Shown: piece by piece, positions 10,914-22,190 of the stretch
Layout of the letters: every line of letters begins with the position of its first letter
Numbering within the stretch: position 1 is the first letter of the stretch
From: Lantana camara
Lineage: Eukaryota; Streptophyta; Magnoliopsida; Lamiales; Verbenaceae
DNA length: 64,000 nucleotides
Direction of reading: 5' to 3'
Assembly: GCA_037501455.1 (NCBI GenBank)
Contig: CM074863.1
Span: 7,312,001 to 7,376,000 of the forward strand
The notes under the pieces: model-generated
Told to the model about the DNA's origin: nothing
What the model saw: the letters and a program-made list of their open reading frames with translations, nothing else
Database searches by the model: none
Position numbers and translations under genes: made by a program

Positions 10914-13857
10914 ATGGCAAACAACAACGACAACAATCAAAGGTATTGAAAGGTTTCGGTTCATTTGAATTTTTTCTGAACCCTATTTTTTGAACTGCGT
11001 TTTCACTGAATGAGTGAACTGAGTTTTTTCTGAACCCCATCTATCTGGGTTTAATGCATTACATTCCCTAACCTGTTTTGGACGCCAATATAACGCCAAT
11101 ACATAGTGATCGCGTACTCAATTTTATTAATCGTTTGCGCAATTTCTATAAATCGGTCACGCGATTAGGGAATCGCTCACGCGATTCATTTGAATTTTTT
11201 CTCAAACCTATTTATTGAACTTCGTTCTCACTGAATGATTTAACTGAGTTTTTTCCGAACCCCATCTATCTGGGTTTAATACAGTACATTCCCTAGCCTA
11301 AATTGGACGCAAATATAACGACAATACAACGTGATCGCGCACTCGATTTTATTAATCGCTTCCCCGATTTCTCATAATCGCTCACGCGATTCTTTAATCA
11401 CGCACGCGAATTTGAGGAATCGCCCACGCGACTTTATCAATCGACCACGCGATCAAATTTTTTGTTTCTCAGTTTTGTACTGCATGCATGGTTAAATTTT
11501 TTTATTTTTTTTTATTGTTTTAAAGGAACGGCGACTGGGTTATGTCAAAATTTGTTATTGGATTTGCACTTGGAGTGTGGGAAGAAGAAACCACGTGTTT
11601 GAATTGGGTTGCGAAGAGCAAGCAAACTTCTGCTATTCTTGTGAGCAATCAGAGTACATTCCAAATGTTGATAAGTGATATTATAGAACAATCAGGACTT
11701 ACTTGCTCCCATGATGATGTGCACGTGAAATATTTTCTTACAAGTGCACCTCCAACCTGTTATCCAACTGAAATAAAGACTGATCACGACCTACAATTTT
11801 ATTTTGCCGATATCTCTCCTCAAGGTTGGAGGCCCGTTTTGAAGGTTTCCTAGGAAGGAGAGTGGAACAGAATCCGAACATGTTGGTACAAGCGGGTTTA
11901 CTTCTCAGGGTGAAGATCAATACCAGCATCAGTATGAAGACTTCAGTCTCCCTGATATCAACAATCAAGAATTCAATCTTCCCGATAACACCCTTGCTAT
12001 AAACGAAGAAATGGTAGATCGTTGTAATCCTTCTGAAAATGTGATCGAGGAAGAAGTGCCCGATCAATGTATTAATGAGGAAGCCATTATATGTTATGAT
12101 AATCCAGAGGCCAGGATTGAAAGTCATACATGGGATGATGGCTCAGGTTTTAATGAGGATGAAGAGTTTATAAACAAAGAAGATGCCATCATGAAGATCA
12201 ACCTTGTTGCATGTAAGGGAAGCTTCCAATTACGAACGATAAAATCTACAAAGTCCCTTCTTGTTCTGGGATGTTATTCGCAGGATTGCAAGTGGTGGTT
12301 TCGGTGTGTTAAATATGTTAATTCTGACAGATTTATCCTCAGAAAGTATAACCGGATGCACACTTGTGGGTTGGAAGAAGTAAGTACCACTCATCAACAG
12401 GCTACCGCAAAATTGATTGGGGACTTAGTGAAGCCATTGTTTTTTGACAAGAAAGGTCCCACACCAGGCGAAATTAAAAAGTACGTCGAAGCTCAATTGG
12501 GGGCCAAGGTTAGTTACTGGAAATGTTGGATGGGCAGAATACATGCAAAAAATATTGTCAAGGGATCACCTGAGCATGGATATGCAACTATAGATGCATA
12601 TCGTTATATGCTAACTGTTAAGAATCAAGAAGCGTCACTGAATTGGTTCTTGCCAACGAAAACAGGTTTCTTCATTTTTTTGTTGCATTCGGACCATGCA
12701 TACGGGGTTTTACGTACATGCGCAAGGTGTTAGCCGTTGATGGTTGTTTCTTAACCGGTAAATACGATGGTACTCTCCTTTTGGCTACTGCACAAGATAG
12801 TGAGAACCATACCTATCCGATTGCATGGGTAGTGGTTGATTCCGAAAATAATGCATCATGGGAGTGGTTTTTTATAAATTTAAAAAGGATAGCACCGGAT
12901 AGTGATGATCTCTGTATAATATCGGATAGACATGTCTCCATTAAAAATGCGGTTGCTAAGATTTATCCTAAGGCTCATCATGGATTTTGTTCGAAGCACT
13001 TATCGGAGAACTTGAGACAATGTTTTAAAAAAAGTGCAATCCTTGAGCCATTTTTTAGGGCAGTTAAAGCATACACCGTCGAAGATTTCATGGAGCACTA
13101 CAAAGAGATCGAACGTATTCACAAACGTGCTGCAGAGTACTTGAAGGATGAAGTTGGTTTTGAGTTATGGAGCAGGGTGCATTCTAAAACAAACAGGTAT
13201 GATGTTCTGACTAGCAACATCGCCGAGTCTATTAATTCTAGGATTCGATTTGAAAGGGAGTATCCTATCCCTGCTCTGTTTGAGTCTATCATAAGAACAT
13301 TGGCTGATTGGTTCCACACCCGGAGAACGGACATGATCAACTGCAGTACAGTCCTGGTGCCATCCAAAGAGAAACTTCTCCGGAGTAATCTGGAGAAATC
13401 CAAAGGATGCCTTGCACAACAGTTCAATGCTCATGAATTTTCTGTTCGTGGAATTGGAGCAGAGGTTATGGTTGACTTGAACAATATGACGTGCACATGT
13501 GGTGTCTTCCAGATGGATAAGATCCCCTGCCCCCATGCATTATCGGCGTTAAGGGAGCAAAACCCAATAGGGTTTGGACAAAGGATATATTCCCTATGCT
13601 CCCAATTTTACACTGTTGAGTACTACATACTTGCATATTCTGAGACAATTTGCCCTACACCTCCGGAGTTACAGTGGGAATTGCCTGAAGATATAGGTAT
13701 AAAACAAGTACTGCCACCTCCACTGAAGGTGCGTGTTGGAAGAAAAAGGATGACTAGATTCCGGGCACCTTCTGAGGGAAGAAAAAGGTACAATACCTGT
13801 TCAAAGTGTGGAGGAAAAGGTCACAAAAAGACTACATGTGATCAGAATGTCATTTAG
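10914..13857 (+). pseudogene. MURA-like MULE transposase, two frameshifts
   Basis: Exon 1 10914-10942 (MANNNDNNQ), intron 10943-11525 full of the palindromic motif, then the main exon from 11526. Order: N-terminal region; MuDR-type DNA-binding zinc region (about 12180-12370, GSFQLRTIKSTKS through RMHTCG); MULE DDE core with VLAVDGCFLTG and CIISDRH as the first two acidic residues and the HHGFCSKHL motif; SWIM finger CTCG-x8-CPHA at about 13495-13535; zinc knuckle CSKCGGKGHKKTTC before the stop. The frame shifts by one base at about 11842 and shifts back at about 12631; each side is open and homologous. Without those shifts it would be a full-length transposase. Sequencing error cannot be excluded. 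Confidence 0.9.
11090..11460. repeat. AATCGC/GCGATT motif cluster, transposase intron 1
   Basis: Repeated short palindromic units such as AATCGCTCACGCGATT lie inside the intron. A larger imperfect direct duplication is also present: the block from about 10966 to 11185 recurs from about 11190 (TTTTTTCTGAACCCCATC and neighbours). The flanking exons contain no copies. Confidence 0.75.
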
Positions 13858-13899
13858 ATAAATAATTGTGTAATAAATTGTATAATACAGCTTTATTTT

Positions 13900-14690
13900 T
13901 TAATTAATCGCGCAGACGAGTTAATGAATCTCTTACGCGATTTTATGGATCGCGCACTCGACTTAATCAAGCGCGCAAGCGATTCTTCAGCCAAGTGGCA
14001 TCTTTCTTTTTTTTAGTTAATCGCGCACAAGAAAAAGTCGCAAAAAGACTACATGTGATCAGAATGTCATTTAGATAAATAAATTGTATAATACAACTTT
14101 GATTTTTAATTAATCGCGCAGACGATTTAATGAATCTCTTACGCGATTTTATGGATCTCGTACTCGACTTAATCAATCGCGCAAGCGATTCTTCAGCCAA
14201 GTGGCATATTTCTCTTTTGTTAATCGCGCACAAGAAAAAGTCACAAAAAGATTACATGTTCATGTTATCAGAATGTCATTTAGATAAATAACAGAATGTC
14301 ATTTAGATAAATAAATTGTATAATACAGCTTTGATTTTTAATTAATCGCGCAGACGATTTAATGAATCTCTTACGCGATTTTATGGATCGCGTACTCGAC
14401 TTAATCAATCGCGCAAGCGATTCTTCTGGCAATTGGGCATATTTCTCTTTTTTTAATTAATCGCGCCCAAGATTTACTGAATCCCTAACTCTTCTTAATT
14501 AATCGCGCCCAAGATTCAATTAATATATTATAATATAATAAATTTTGGAATTTAATTCGATATATGACACTTTAAAAAACTCTCAGCCTGATCCATTAAT
14601 TTATTTTTAAAATAATCGGGCTCATGATTTAGTGAACCGCTCACAAGATTTAATGAATCGCGTATGCGATTCTTCAGCCAATGGGGTTTA
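13900..14690. repeat. Tandem spacer repeats with AATCGC/GCGATT motifs
   Basis: Downstream of the transposase stop a block of about 190-230 bp is repeated three times (starts near 13850, 14040 and 14280). Each copy begins with the ATGTCATTTAGATAAATAA phrase from the transposase 3' end and carries several AATCGCGCA...GCGATT units. Confidence 0.8.
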
Positions 14691-14855
14691 TTAACACTAT
14701 AGATATTAACAGATCTATCTGTCTTCCTCCTTAATCACAAAATCTGCCGTATTTGATTGAAATGTTCATGAAAATCGTCATTTCCATAGGACTTGTTGCC
14801 AAACAGTAACAATCAATAGATTTCTTTGTTTGGCCTTGCAATAGATCGTTAGACA

Positions 14856-15085
14856 TTGTAGATGAACTATGCGATGGGCAATACAGGAGATAGTTTTGAG
14901 ATGCTTCGTGCAACCTTTGCATAACAATGGAAAGAAACCGTGGAAAATGCAATTGAATCTTTATTATAAATCTATAATAAAGATTCAATTGCATTTTCCA
15001 CGGTTTCTTTCCATTGTTATGCAAAGGTTGCACGAAGCATCTCAAAACTATCTCCTGTATTGCCCATCGCATAGTTCATCTACAA
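14856..15085. repeat. Perfect inverted repeat, 113-bp arms, 4-nt loop
   Basis: Left arm 14856-14968, loop 14969-14972 (AATC), right arm 14973-15085. The arms are identical by base-by-base reading. Weaker pairing continues outward for roughly 100 bp more (AATCAATAG with TTCTTT beside it, on both sides). A transcript would fold into a long perfect duplex. The same peptide can be read from both strands only because of the palindrome; I do not call it a gene. Confidence 0.95.
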
Positions 15086-15517
15086 CGAGTAAACACTACA
15101 TGGACCAAATAAAGAACACCTATTGATTCCTACTGTATGGCGGAAATCATACAGCAAATATGATAATTTTCAAGAGCAATTCAAACTAATAGGGCAGACT
15201 CTTACAGTTCTGCGAAGGATTGTTGTTCCTTTGGATTGGAGAGGGCGGCGGCGAAAATATTCAACGTAAGAGGATGGAAGATAAAAAAGTGAATTAGGGT
15301 TTGGCCAAAGGAAACAGAACAATTTTATTTTATATTTGAGTAGGAGGGGCAGTGCGTAAATTTGTGAGTTTGCAAAAGAGCCACTGGATGATGATAATAT
15401 TACAAAATATTATAGCCGTTATAATATGGCAGTTATACACTGTTTATATCCTAATTATAGCCGTTGGTGGGGATCACTATATAATTCTTCTGATTATCAT
15501 TAAGGAATTTAAAGATC

Positions 15518-15856
15518 ATGGCAAGCTCAAATAGCTCAGCTTTTACACGCAAAAGTTCTCTTAGATATAGAAAGGAGAAATGCAGGGATTGCGATCAGTG
15601 GGCTACAATCAAGGTGGTCGATAGAACAGATAATTCCAACAGGGGAAGATTATTTTATTGTTGCAATTTGCATGGCTTTTCTCAATGGTGTAATCTAATA
15701 GAAGAGCCACAGAACGATGAAGGTGAAGTCTCAAGCAGGAGGACACCACTCATTCCAGAAGGAAGAGAACAAAATATTGTGAACAAGTTGATAATAGTCA
15801 ATTTGTTGTTTTTAGCAGTATTTTTATTGATTTGTATCTTGAAATCCATAATGTAA
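15518..15856 (+). CDS. Small GRF-type zinc-finger protein with C-terminal membrane segment
   Basis: 112 residues. Residues about 20-67 form a GRF zinc finger (CRDCDQWATIKVV, then RGRLFYCCNLHGFSQWC), a fold that in other proteins binds single-stranded nucleic acid. A short acidic linker follows, then a hydrophobic segment (LIIVNLLFLAVFLLICIL) at about residues 89-107. Uninterrupted reading frame. It lies inside the MULE between the transposase and the protease gene on the same strand. GRF proteins with such a tail are common as small plant repeat-associated ORFs. Its role here is unknown; it could be a captured host gene or an element component. Confidence 0.75.
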   Translation: MASSNSSAFTRKSSLRYRKEKCRDCDQWATIKVVDRTDNSNRGRLFYCCNLHGFSQWCNLIEEPQNDEGEVSSRRTPLIPEGREQNIVNKLIIVNLLFLAVFLLICILKSIM

Positions 15857-15889
15857 CTTGTCTTAATGATTTGTATTTAGAAATTTAGA

Positions 15890-16060
15890 TTGTAATCATT
15901 TAAGTTACTAAATCGCTCAACTAATTTAAGGAATCGACCAAGCGAATCTTTAGTTAAATATGATTTTGGCCACAAAATTTATTAAATTGAATTCTTCCTA
16001 CAAAACGTGTTAAATCGCGTGGGCGACTTCATGAATCGCCCACGCGATTCTTAAGGTAGT
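15890..16060. repeat. AATCGC/GCGATT motif cluster
   Basis: Units near 15910, 15935 and 16010-16055. The block around 15958-16070 (CACAAAACGTGTTAAATCG and the following palindrome) is repeated at 16320-16390, so a spacer duplication is present. Confidence 0.7.
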
Positions 16061-16778
16061 TCGCACTTAATATAGGTTTATATTACTTTGCTAGTCCCCC
16101 AGCATGTTTCTTTCGCGTTTGATATGAGCCCCATAGCGATTCTTATCTGTGTACTACGATGTATTGCAAACCTTAGTGATAATCCCAAACAAATCCTAAC
16201 ATCATCTTTGATACCATGTACAAAACATTGTGATTGGTACATTCAAATCAAGCTTCGCTATAACCAATAATAAAATGATCCCATTACAAATTTGACCCAA
16301 TTCTCATAAGATGATCTTGATTTTGGCCACAAAACGTGTTAAATCGCGTGGGCGACTTCATGAATCGCCCACGCGATTCTTAAGGTAGTTCGTACTTAAT
16401 TAGTCAAATTATCTAAAATAATAATTAAAAAAAAAAAACAAAATTAAACCTCTTGTAATATACATGTCCGATAAGGTGGCAAACATTGTGTACATTATAT
16501 TAAAATTTTTCATTTTTTGTCTGACAGTTATTTATATTTAATATATATATCACCACAAGAGTCAAACCAATCACATCATTAATTAATTTGATAACAGTTA
16601 TAAGCAAACTTTTAGCGAGAAGAGGAGAAAGGTAAAAAGGAAAGTAAAGTGTAAAGGACTGTTCTTCTTCTTCTTATTCTTCTTCATCTTCCTCACAAGC
16701 AAAAAAACTAGGGTTTTCATCCATTTTCTCTCTCCTATATTCAGATTATTATCACATTTTTACGATCAACCAAACAAG
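16061..16778. other. MULE spacer and presumed promoter of the DUF1985-Ulp1 gene
   Basis: No gene seen. It contains the second copy of the 15958-16070 block at 16320-16390 and a CTTCTT-rich leader at about 16660-16740 just before the start at 16779. Confidence 0.5.
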
Positions 16779-19163
16779 ATGTCATCAGCGGGACCAAACC
16801 AAAGCCCAGTAAAGGAAGGAGAAGGCACTATTGATCCCATGCAGATATCCCAAGAGGCCGAGTACAACGTAATGGTTCTTTGTTTTTTGTTTTCAACTTT
16901 CGTTCTGGACTTGATACTATATTCTCTTGTTTATATACTGTGTTTTTTGGGTTGTTTATATCGAAAGTATCTATTACTCGCTTAATCGATTGATTGAGTC
17001 GCGTACGCGATCAAAATGGCGCCTTTTATGTATTTCAAATCTTTTATATTGACAAATGGTATTTTTGATCTGATACATCTCAGGAGTTCAGAGATGATGA
17101 ACACACCGGAGAAGAAGAAGAAACTGCGGAAGGGGGCTGGTACATACGGGAAAATAGGAGTAAGCGAAGGCATTCGAACAATATGGGTATGATTGGGTTA
17201 TTTGATGAGGCGGAGGATGATGACGATGAGTTACAGGAAGGGTATGAAGAAGAGGTCACCCGAAGCATTGATTTTTCAAAATTCAACATGCGCCCTTTCT
17301 GGGAAAGGTACTTCTTCTCTTCAACTGTGAGGATCACAGTCCGGTCATCATGGGAGCGTCTTTCCCCAGTAAAAGAATTCCTTCAGGAGAACGAAATAAA
17401 ATTCGGAGGAGTATTTAGAAAATATACCGAAGAGCTGCCTTCTGGTTGGAAGCGGTTTTCAGGCAGCCTCCTTCATTATCTTATGATGTACTCCCTACCC
17501 ACCAAGAAAGAGAATGAGCTGTGGGTCTTGATAGGACAAAAGCTAGTTAGGTTTGGCTTAAGGGAGTTTGCTCTTGTCACTGGGCTTTATTGTGGAGGAG
17601 GTAAGATGCCCGATAGAGCTGATGAGTTGAGTGTTATAAATAATGCCGAGGATTTTCTTAAGAGGATCCTCCGAAATAAATGGAAATCAAAAGTGAAGGA
17701 CACTGATTTGGAAATTTTATTATTCAATAAAAAGATTGCGGTGGAAGACCGTTTGAAGATAGCCCATGTGCTTTTTGTACAAAACATGTTGCTGGGTATT
17801 GAACAGGGGAGAGTTGTAAATAGGGATCATCTTTGTTTTGCAAGTGACTTGGATTTTTTTTATTCATATCCTTGGGGACTAGTGTCATTCAAGGCGACAA
17901 TGGATTCAATAAAAAAAAGGGAAAAGGATATTGCTAAATGGCTGCCCCCTACAGAATCTGACTCTAAACCGAAGACCTATCATGTTTCAGGTTTTCCATG
18001 GGCCTTGCAGGTGATTATGATCATCATATTTCTCTTATTCAGCTTAATCGCTTACGTGAATTTATGAATCGCTCACGCGATTTGTTGAATCGCTCAAGCG
18101 ATTGTTCAATCGCTCACCCGATTTGTTGAATCGCTCAAGCGACTTGTTGAATCGCTCACGCGATTACGCGATTTAATTGAAACAAAATCTATAATACACC
18201 TTTTTTTTTCTGTTTGTTCCTTTTAGGCGTGGGCTTACGAAATGTGCCCAACGATAGCAAGTTCTTATGGAGGCGGCCTAGTACATGATGATTCCCACAT
18301 GTCCAAACTACCACTCCCCAGGATGTTCAGATGGATGCACAGTAGAGGGAACCCAATCGATATTGAAGAATTGCGGCAAAAGTTAAATAACCATGGACCT
18401 GAGGTTTGAACAAAATTTATATTATTTTCTTTGCCATGGATCACCGAATACCTTTAACATCTATTATTTTTTGATGTAACAGGATCAGGTACGTCCATTT
18501 TTGTTGCCCTCCAGCATTGAAAAGAATATGAGTTACATCAGGGACCTTCATGAACAAACAAGTTCAGAAGAAGAGGATGCACCCATTGATTATCTACATC
18601 AATGTTTGAAAGGGTGCACCCTTTTGATCATTGGGGATGAATTGCCCCCTCCAGTCCAAGAAGATGATAATCTCATGAATTCTAACATGGATTGGTTCCC
18701 CTCACCATCACATCCAACTACAGAACCACCTGCCGCAGGAATTGATTGGGGCACCGCACCCCCAACTTCCACAGCACCTGACACATCACCATTACCTGCA
18801 CCAGCTGTTGCAGTGCAAATACCTTTTAAAATTCAACAGTTTATCCAGAAAGCGGAAGCTAATTCTGAATCTTTGAATGCAACTGTTGAGAAAATATGGC
18901 TGCATTTGGAGAAGGAGAAAGAAGACCAAGCTGAAGCTCATTCTGAATATGTGAAGGCAACTGTTGAGAAGATATGGCAGCATTTAGAGAAGGAAAAAGA
19001 ACACCAAGCAGGCCGTAGTGTAATGGTGCAGGAGGTTGAAGGGTCTAAACGTCAAAGACCAAAGAGAAATAAAAGAAGGCCCGCATACCTCCTGTCACCT
19101 TATACGCTGCAACTTAAGAGGCTTTGCACAGCTACAGCCAGAGCTAGAGTCAAGGCTAAATAA
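16779..19163 (+). CDS. DUF1985-domain protein, N-terminal half of a DUF1985-Ulp1 gene
   Basis: Exons 16779-16868, 17084-18010, 18227-18403 and 18483-19163, all GT-AG and phase 0. The second exon carries the plant DUF1985 domain (ELWVLIGQKLVRFGLREFAL then VTGLYCGGG), normally found N-terminal to an Ulp1 peptidase domain in transposon-borne genes. The last exon is proline/acid-rich, then has a charged coiled-coil with a 23-residue repeat (ATVEKIW-LHLEKEKE and ATVEKIWQHLEKEKE), then a basic run. The frame stops at TAA 19161-19163, but the same frame stays open beyond it into Ulp1-like sequence, so this was probably one gene ending at 20398. The intron 18011-18226 is packed with the AATCGC/GCGATT motif. 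Confidence 0.8.
18045..18175. repeat. Dense AATCGC/GCGATT array in an intron
   Basis: Seven or eight near-contiguous units (AATCGCTCACGCGATT, AATCGCTCAAGCGATT and variants) separated by TTGTTG or TTTATG. This is the tightest cluster in the element and lies wholly within the intron. Confidence 0.85.
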
Positions 19164-20398
19164 GCAACCCCTGCCTTAACGGCTCAGCCCCAACTGCCTT
19201 GTCCGCAAACCGCAGAAACCATCTCTCAATCTCACAACAGATGGTTATCCAAGAATACGGACAAATCTGGTTCTAGCTACTTGATAAACTGGGTTCTTAG
19301 TGCAGGGCCGAAAGACAGAATTCGTGGACAAAGTCTGGATTTCGACGCGGAATTCTTCCTAACCATCCTCAGAAATGGAAATGGTTGATATCCGAGGTAA
19401 ACTTCCTAATAGTTTATGTTAGTCAATACATGTATGATCCATAGTAGATATTTATTGTTTTTATTTTGGTTCACTCGTTGCAGCATGTGGAAGAGTGTTT
19501 GTCCAATATAAGGCTTAAACAAAAAAGGTTCCCAGATCAATATGCTCAGGATTGTTTGGTCCTCGATGAGACTTTCTTCCAACATCTTAAAACGAATTAT
19601 TATCTATCAAGGGGTCTCATTACAGAGGAAGATTCAGTTTGTGCTGGTGAAGATGGCAATCTCGTTATTACAAATAAGCCAGATACTGCTGCCAATGCTC
19701 CGAGGGGTGCCAAAGCTGGAGTTAGGGTTGGTGCCAAGAGTGCCAAGGGTGCCAAGGGTGTGAGGCCTGTGAATGAACCCAAAGAAGACATCCGGACTGC
19801 CTCGCATTCATTTGATGTGATGCGAAGGATCTGGAATGATCCCATTAAATGGAAGGAGGACACTGTTCTGCCGTATACAACTGGTTCTCTACCATTTTTG
19901 CATGGCCGTGCATGGGAAGGAGCTACAAAATTTTATGGCATTGTCAACTCAGGAAATTCCCAATGGGTGGCCGTCGAGATTTTGCCCCAAAAGGGAGTCA
20001 TCAAAGTTTACGACAGCGGTGGTGGTTCCCTTGACCACAGGAATTACCAAATTGCTTTGAACCATCTGTGTGTTTTCTTTCCCAAATTGTTGGCCCACAC
20101 AGGAAAGTTCAGGCAATTAGGTGACAGCCTCAAGCACATGTGGAAGCTGCAACTTGCTCCGTGTCCAAAAAATAAACGAAGGTACATTTAAAATTTACTA
20201 ACTCTAAAATTTTTAACTATATTTTTATTTAATTGCTATTTTTTTTTCAGTGGCGATTGTGGAATCTATTCCTTATATTACATTGAGCTTCTCATGCGTG
20301 GGGAACCACTGGATATTCTGGATGACGATAATACCTCTTTTTTAAGGTTACGTTTAGCATCCGAAATATTTTTTGGAGTTGATAAATACAATATTTAA
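19164..20398 (+). pseudogene. Ulp1-type (C48) cysteine protease domain, catalytic His replaced
   Basis: Continuation of the gene above: 19164-19396, 19484-20181 and 20251-20398. Ulp1 peptidases remove SUMO from proteins. Seen: Asp in IKVYDSGGG, and nucleophile Cys in SGDCGIYS split across the last intron. At the catalytic His position the sequence reads GNSQWVAVEI, where family members have HWV, so His is replaced by Gln; the usual Gln before the Cys box is not evident either. The first piece is 233 bp, one base short of keeping frame into the next exon (near 19385), and a TAA precedes it. Activity is unlikely. An A-K-G-rich linker (GAKSAKGAKGV) at about 19735-19760 is low-complexity. Confidence 0.8.
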
Positions 20399-20434
20399 GT
20401 TACACAGTATGTATTCATAATATTTATGTCCAAT

Positions 20435-20665
20435 TCTTTAATAAATCGCGCAAGCGATTTAATGAATCGCGCGAGCGATTCTTCATAAAGAGCTAGTTTT
20501 TTATTTGTTTTAAATATTTTTTATTTGTTTTAAATATTTATTTGATTTGTTTTTGAATGCATGTAAACCTAATTTCTTTCCTATAAAATTTACAATTCTC
20601 TAATAAATCACGCAAGCGACTTAATTAATCGTGCGAGCGATACTTCATCTAATTCTAGTTATTTG
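20435..20665. repeat. AATCGC/GCGATT cluster, duplicated block
   Basis: Two copies of a roughly 150-bp block, each with AATC(G/A)CGCAAGCGA and AATCG(C/T)G(C)GAGCGAT units. Confidence 0.7.
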
Positions 20666-20792
20666 TTTTATATAAATCGTATTTATTTATTTTCAGTATT
20701 TAATTTAATGCATGTAGCCCTAAATTTTTCCATAAATAGTCCAATTACCACTTCCTTCAAGCAAAACAACTAGCCGCTTCTCTTTCTCTTTC

Positions 20793-20883
20793 GGAGTTGA
20801 GCTTGGAGATGAAATATCGAGGATTGGGCTTCATGAATGATCTTAATACAATCCTCGATATTTCATCTTCAAGCTCCACTCCT
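20793..20883 (+). ncRNA. Candidate small-RNA foldback 1
   Basis: The arm GCTTGGAGATGAAATATCGA (about 20801-20820) pairs with GATATTTCATCTTCAAGC (about 20857-20874) with one mismatch, around a short loop. The size and near-perfect pairing resemble a young plant MIRNA precursor. It belongs to a repeated block (20690-21150) that recurs near 23480-23790. No expression evidence. Confidence 0.5.
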
Positions 20884-20957
20884 GTTCTGGCTCAAACGCT
20901 ACTTCAATCAAATACGGCCCATTAAAGATGTGCAGACGACGTAAACAAATCACCGTT

Positions 20958-21087
20958 TTGGAGCTTCGAGTTCTAGCGTTTAAGGATTGGGGTTCATGAA
21001 GCTCAATAAGTACCTTACTGTTGTATTAACAGTTGTACATTGCTCTTCATAAGCCCAATCCTTAGATGCTCGACTTCAAGCCCCACT
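20958..21087 (+). ncRNA. Candidate small-RNA foldback 2
   Basis: The arm GGAGCTTCGAGTTCTAGCG...AAGGATTGGGGTTCATGAAG pairs with CTTCATAAGCCCAATCCTTAG...GACTTCAAGCCCC with scattered mismatches and a loop of about 35 nt. The stem is related in sequence to foldback 1 (both contain GGATTGGG followed by TTCATGAA). Confidence 0.5.
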
Positions 21088-21169
21088 CCTGTGGTCTGGG
21101 TCAACTTCAAATACGTGATGGTGATGCTGATATAGAATTTATTCAGTTAAATCGAAATATTTATTTTTA

Positions 21170-21885
21170 CTATATAATCACACACGCGATTCTCCAAAAA
21201 ATTCGAAATATTAATTTTTTTAATTTAATATTTCACTTGATTTGATGAATCGCGCACTAGATTCATCAGCTAACTAGAATTTAATCAGATAAATAGAAAT
21301 ATTTATTTTTATTATTTAATCGCTCACGCGATTTAATCAATCGCACACGCGATTCTGTAAAAAAAATAGAAATATTAATTTTTCCTAATTTAATCGCTCA
21401 CTTGATTTGATTAATCGCGCACGAAATTCTTCAGCTGTATCAAATTATTTATGTTTTAATTGAATCGCGCACTTGATTTGATGAATCGCCCACAGGATTC
21501 TTCAGCTAAATAGAATTATTTATTTTCTTTATTTAATCGCGCAAGCGATTTAATGAATCGCACTTGCGATTCATTAATTAATCTCGCGCGCGATTCATTC
21601 TTGTTCTAAATATTAGATATTATAAATAATTTGTTTTATTTTCATTGGATCGCGGACTCGATTTGGTTAATCGCTCACGCGATTTTTCATCAACATCTAG
21701 TCCTTTATTTTATTTAAATATTATTTATTTATTTTCTTTATTTAATCGCGCAAGCGATTTAATTAATCTCGCGCGCGATTCATTCTTGTTCTAAATACTA
21801 GATATTATAAATAATTTGTTGTATTTTCATTGGATCGCGGACTCGATTTGGTTAATCGCTCACGCGATTCTTCATCAACGTCTAG
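21170..21885. repeat. Long AATCGC/GCGATT repeat field
   Basis: Many copies of the palindromic unit spaced by A/T-rich filler. It includes two copies of a block of about 190 bp (about 21530-21700 and 21720-21890) with TTCATTCTTGTTCTAAATA. Confidence 0.85.
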
Positions 21886-22190
21886 TCCTTTATTTTATTT
21901 GAAGAAGGGACATAGATGTCCATTGTCTTCTTCCCGCGTCTGACAAATGTTCTCGATGAGATGCTTGAATTTAATGAAAAGCTGCCTGCACTCTTTCCCG
22001 GAATTTTGACTGTCACCTTTACAATGCGACCAGGGGTGCAACTGTTGGTTGGTTAAAGGCCCAATCACCTTTATTAGTATCCTCAAGTTTGCTCTGTGCT
22101 CAGATTTCTGCAAAATTTGCATCACCTGCAAGAAGCCTCTTTGCTTCTCTCTCTCTCTCTCCCGTATCTCAATCCTTGACAAATAAAGTC

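Noticed and set aside
14731..15126. Two frames on opposite strands giving the same peptide
   Set aside because: They arise only because the DNA is a perfect palindrome; there is no coding signal or domain.
21895..22182. 95-residue minus-strand frame upstream of the acidic protein gene
   Set aside because: It overlaps the CT-rich leader of the plus-strand gene and I recognise no family; left uncalled, though a captured gene fragment is possible.
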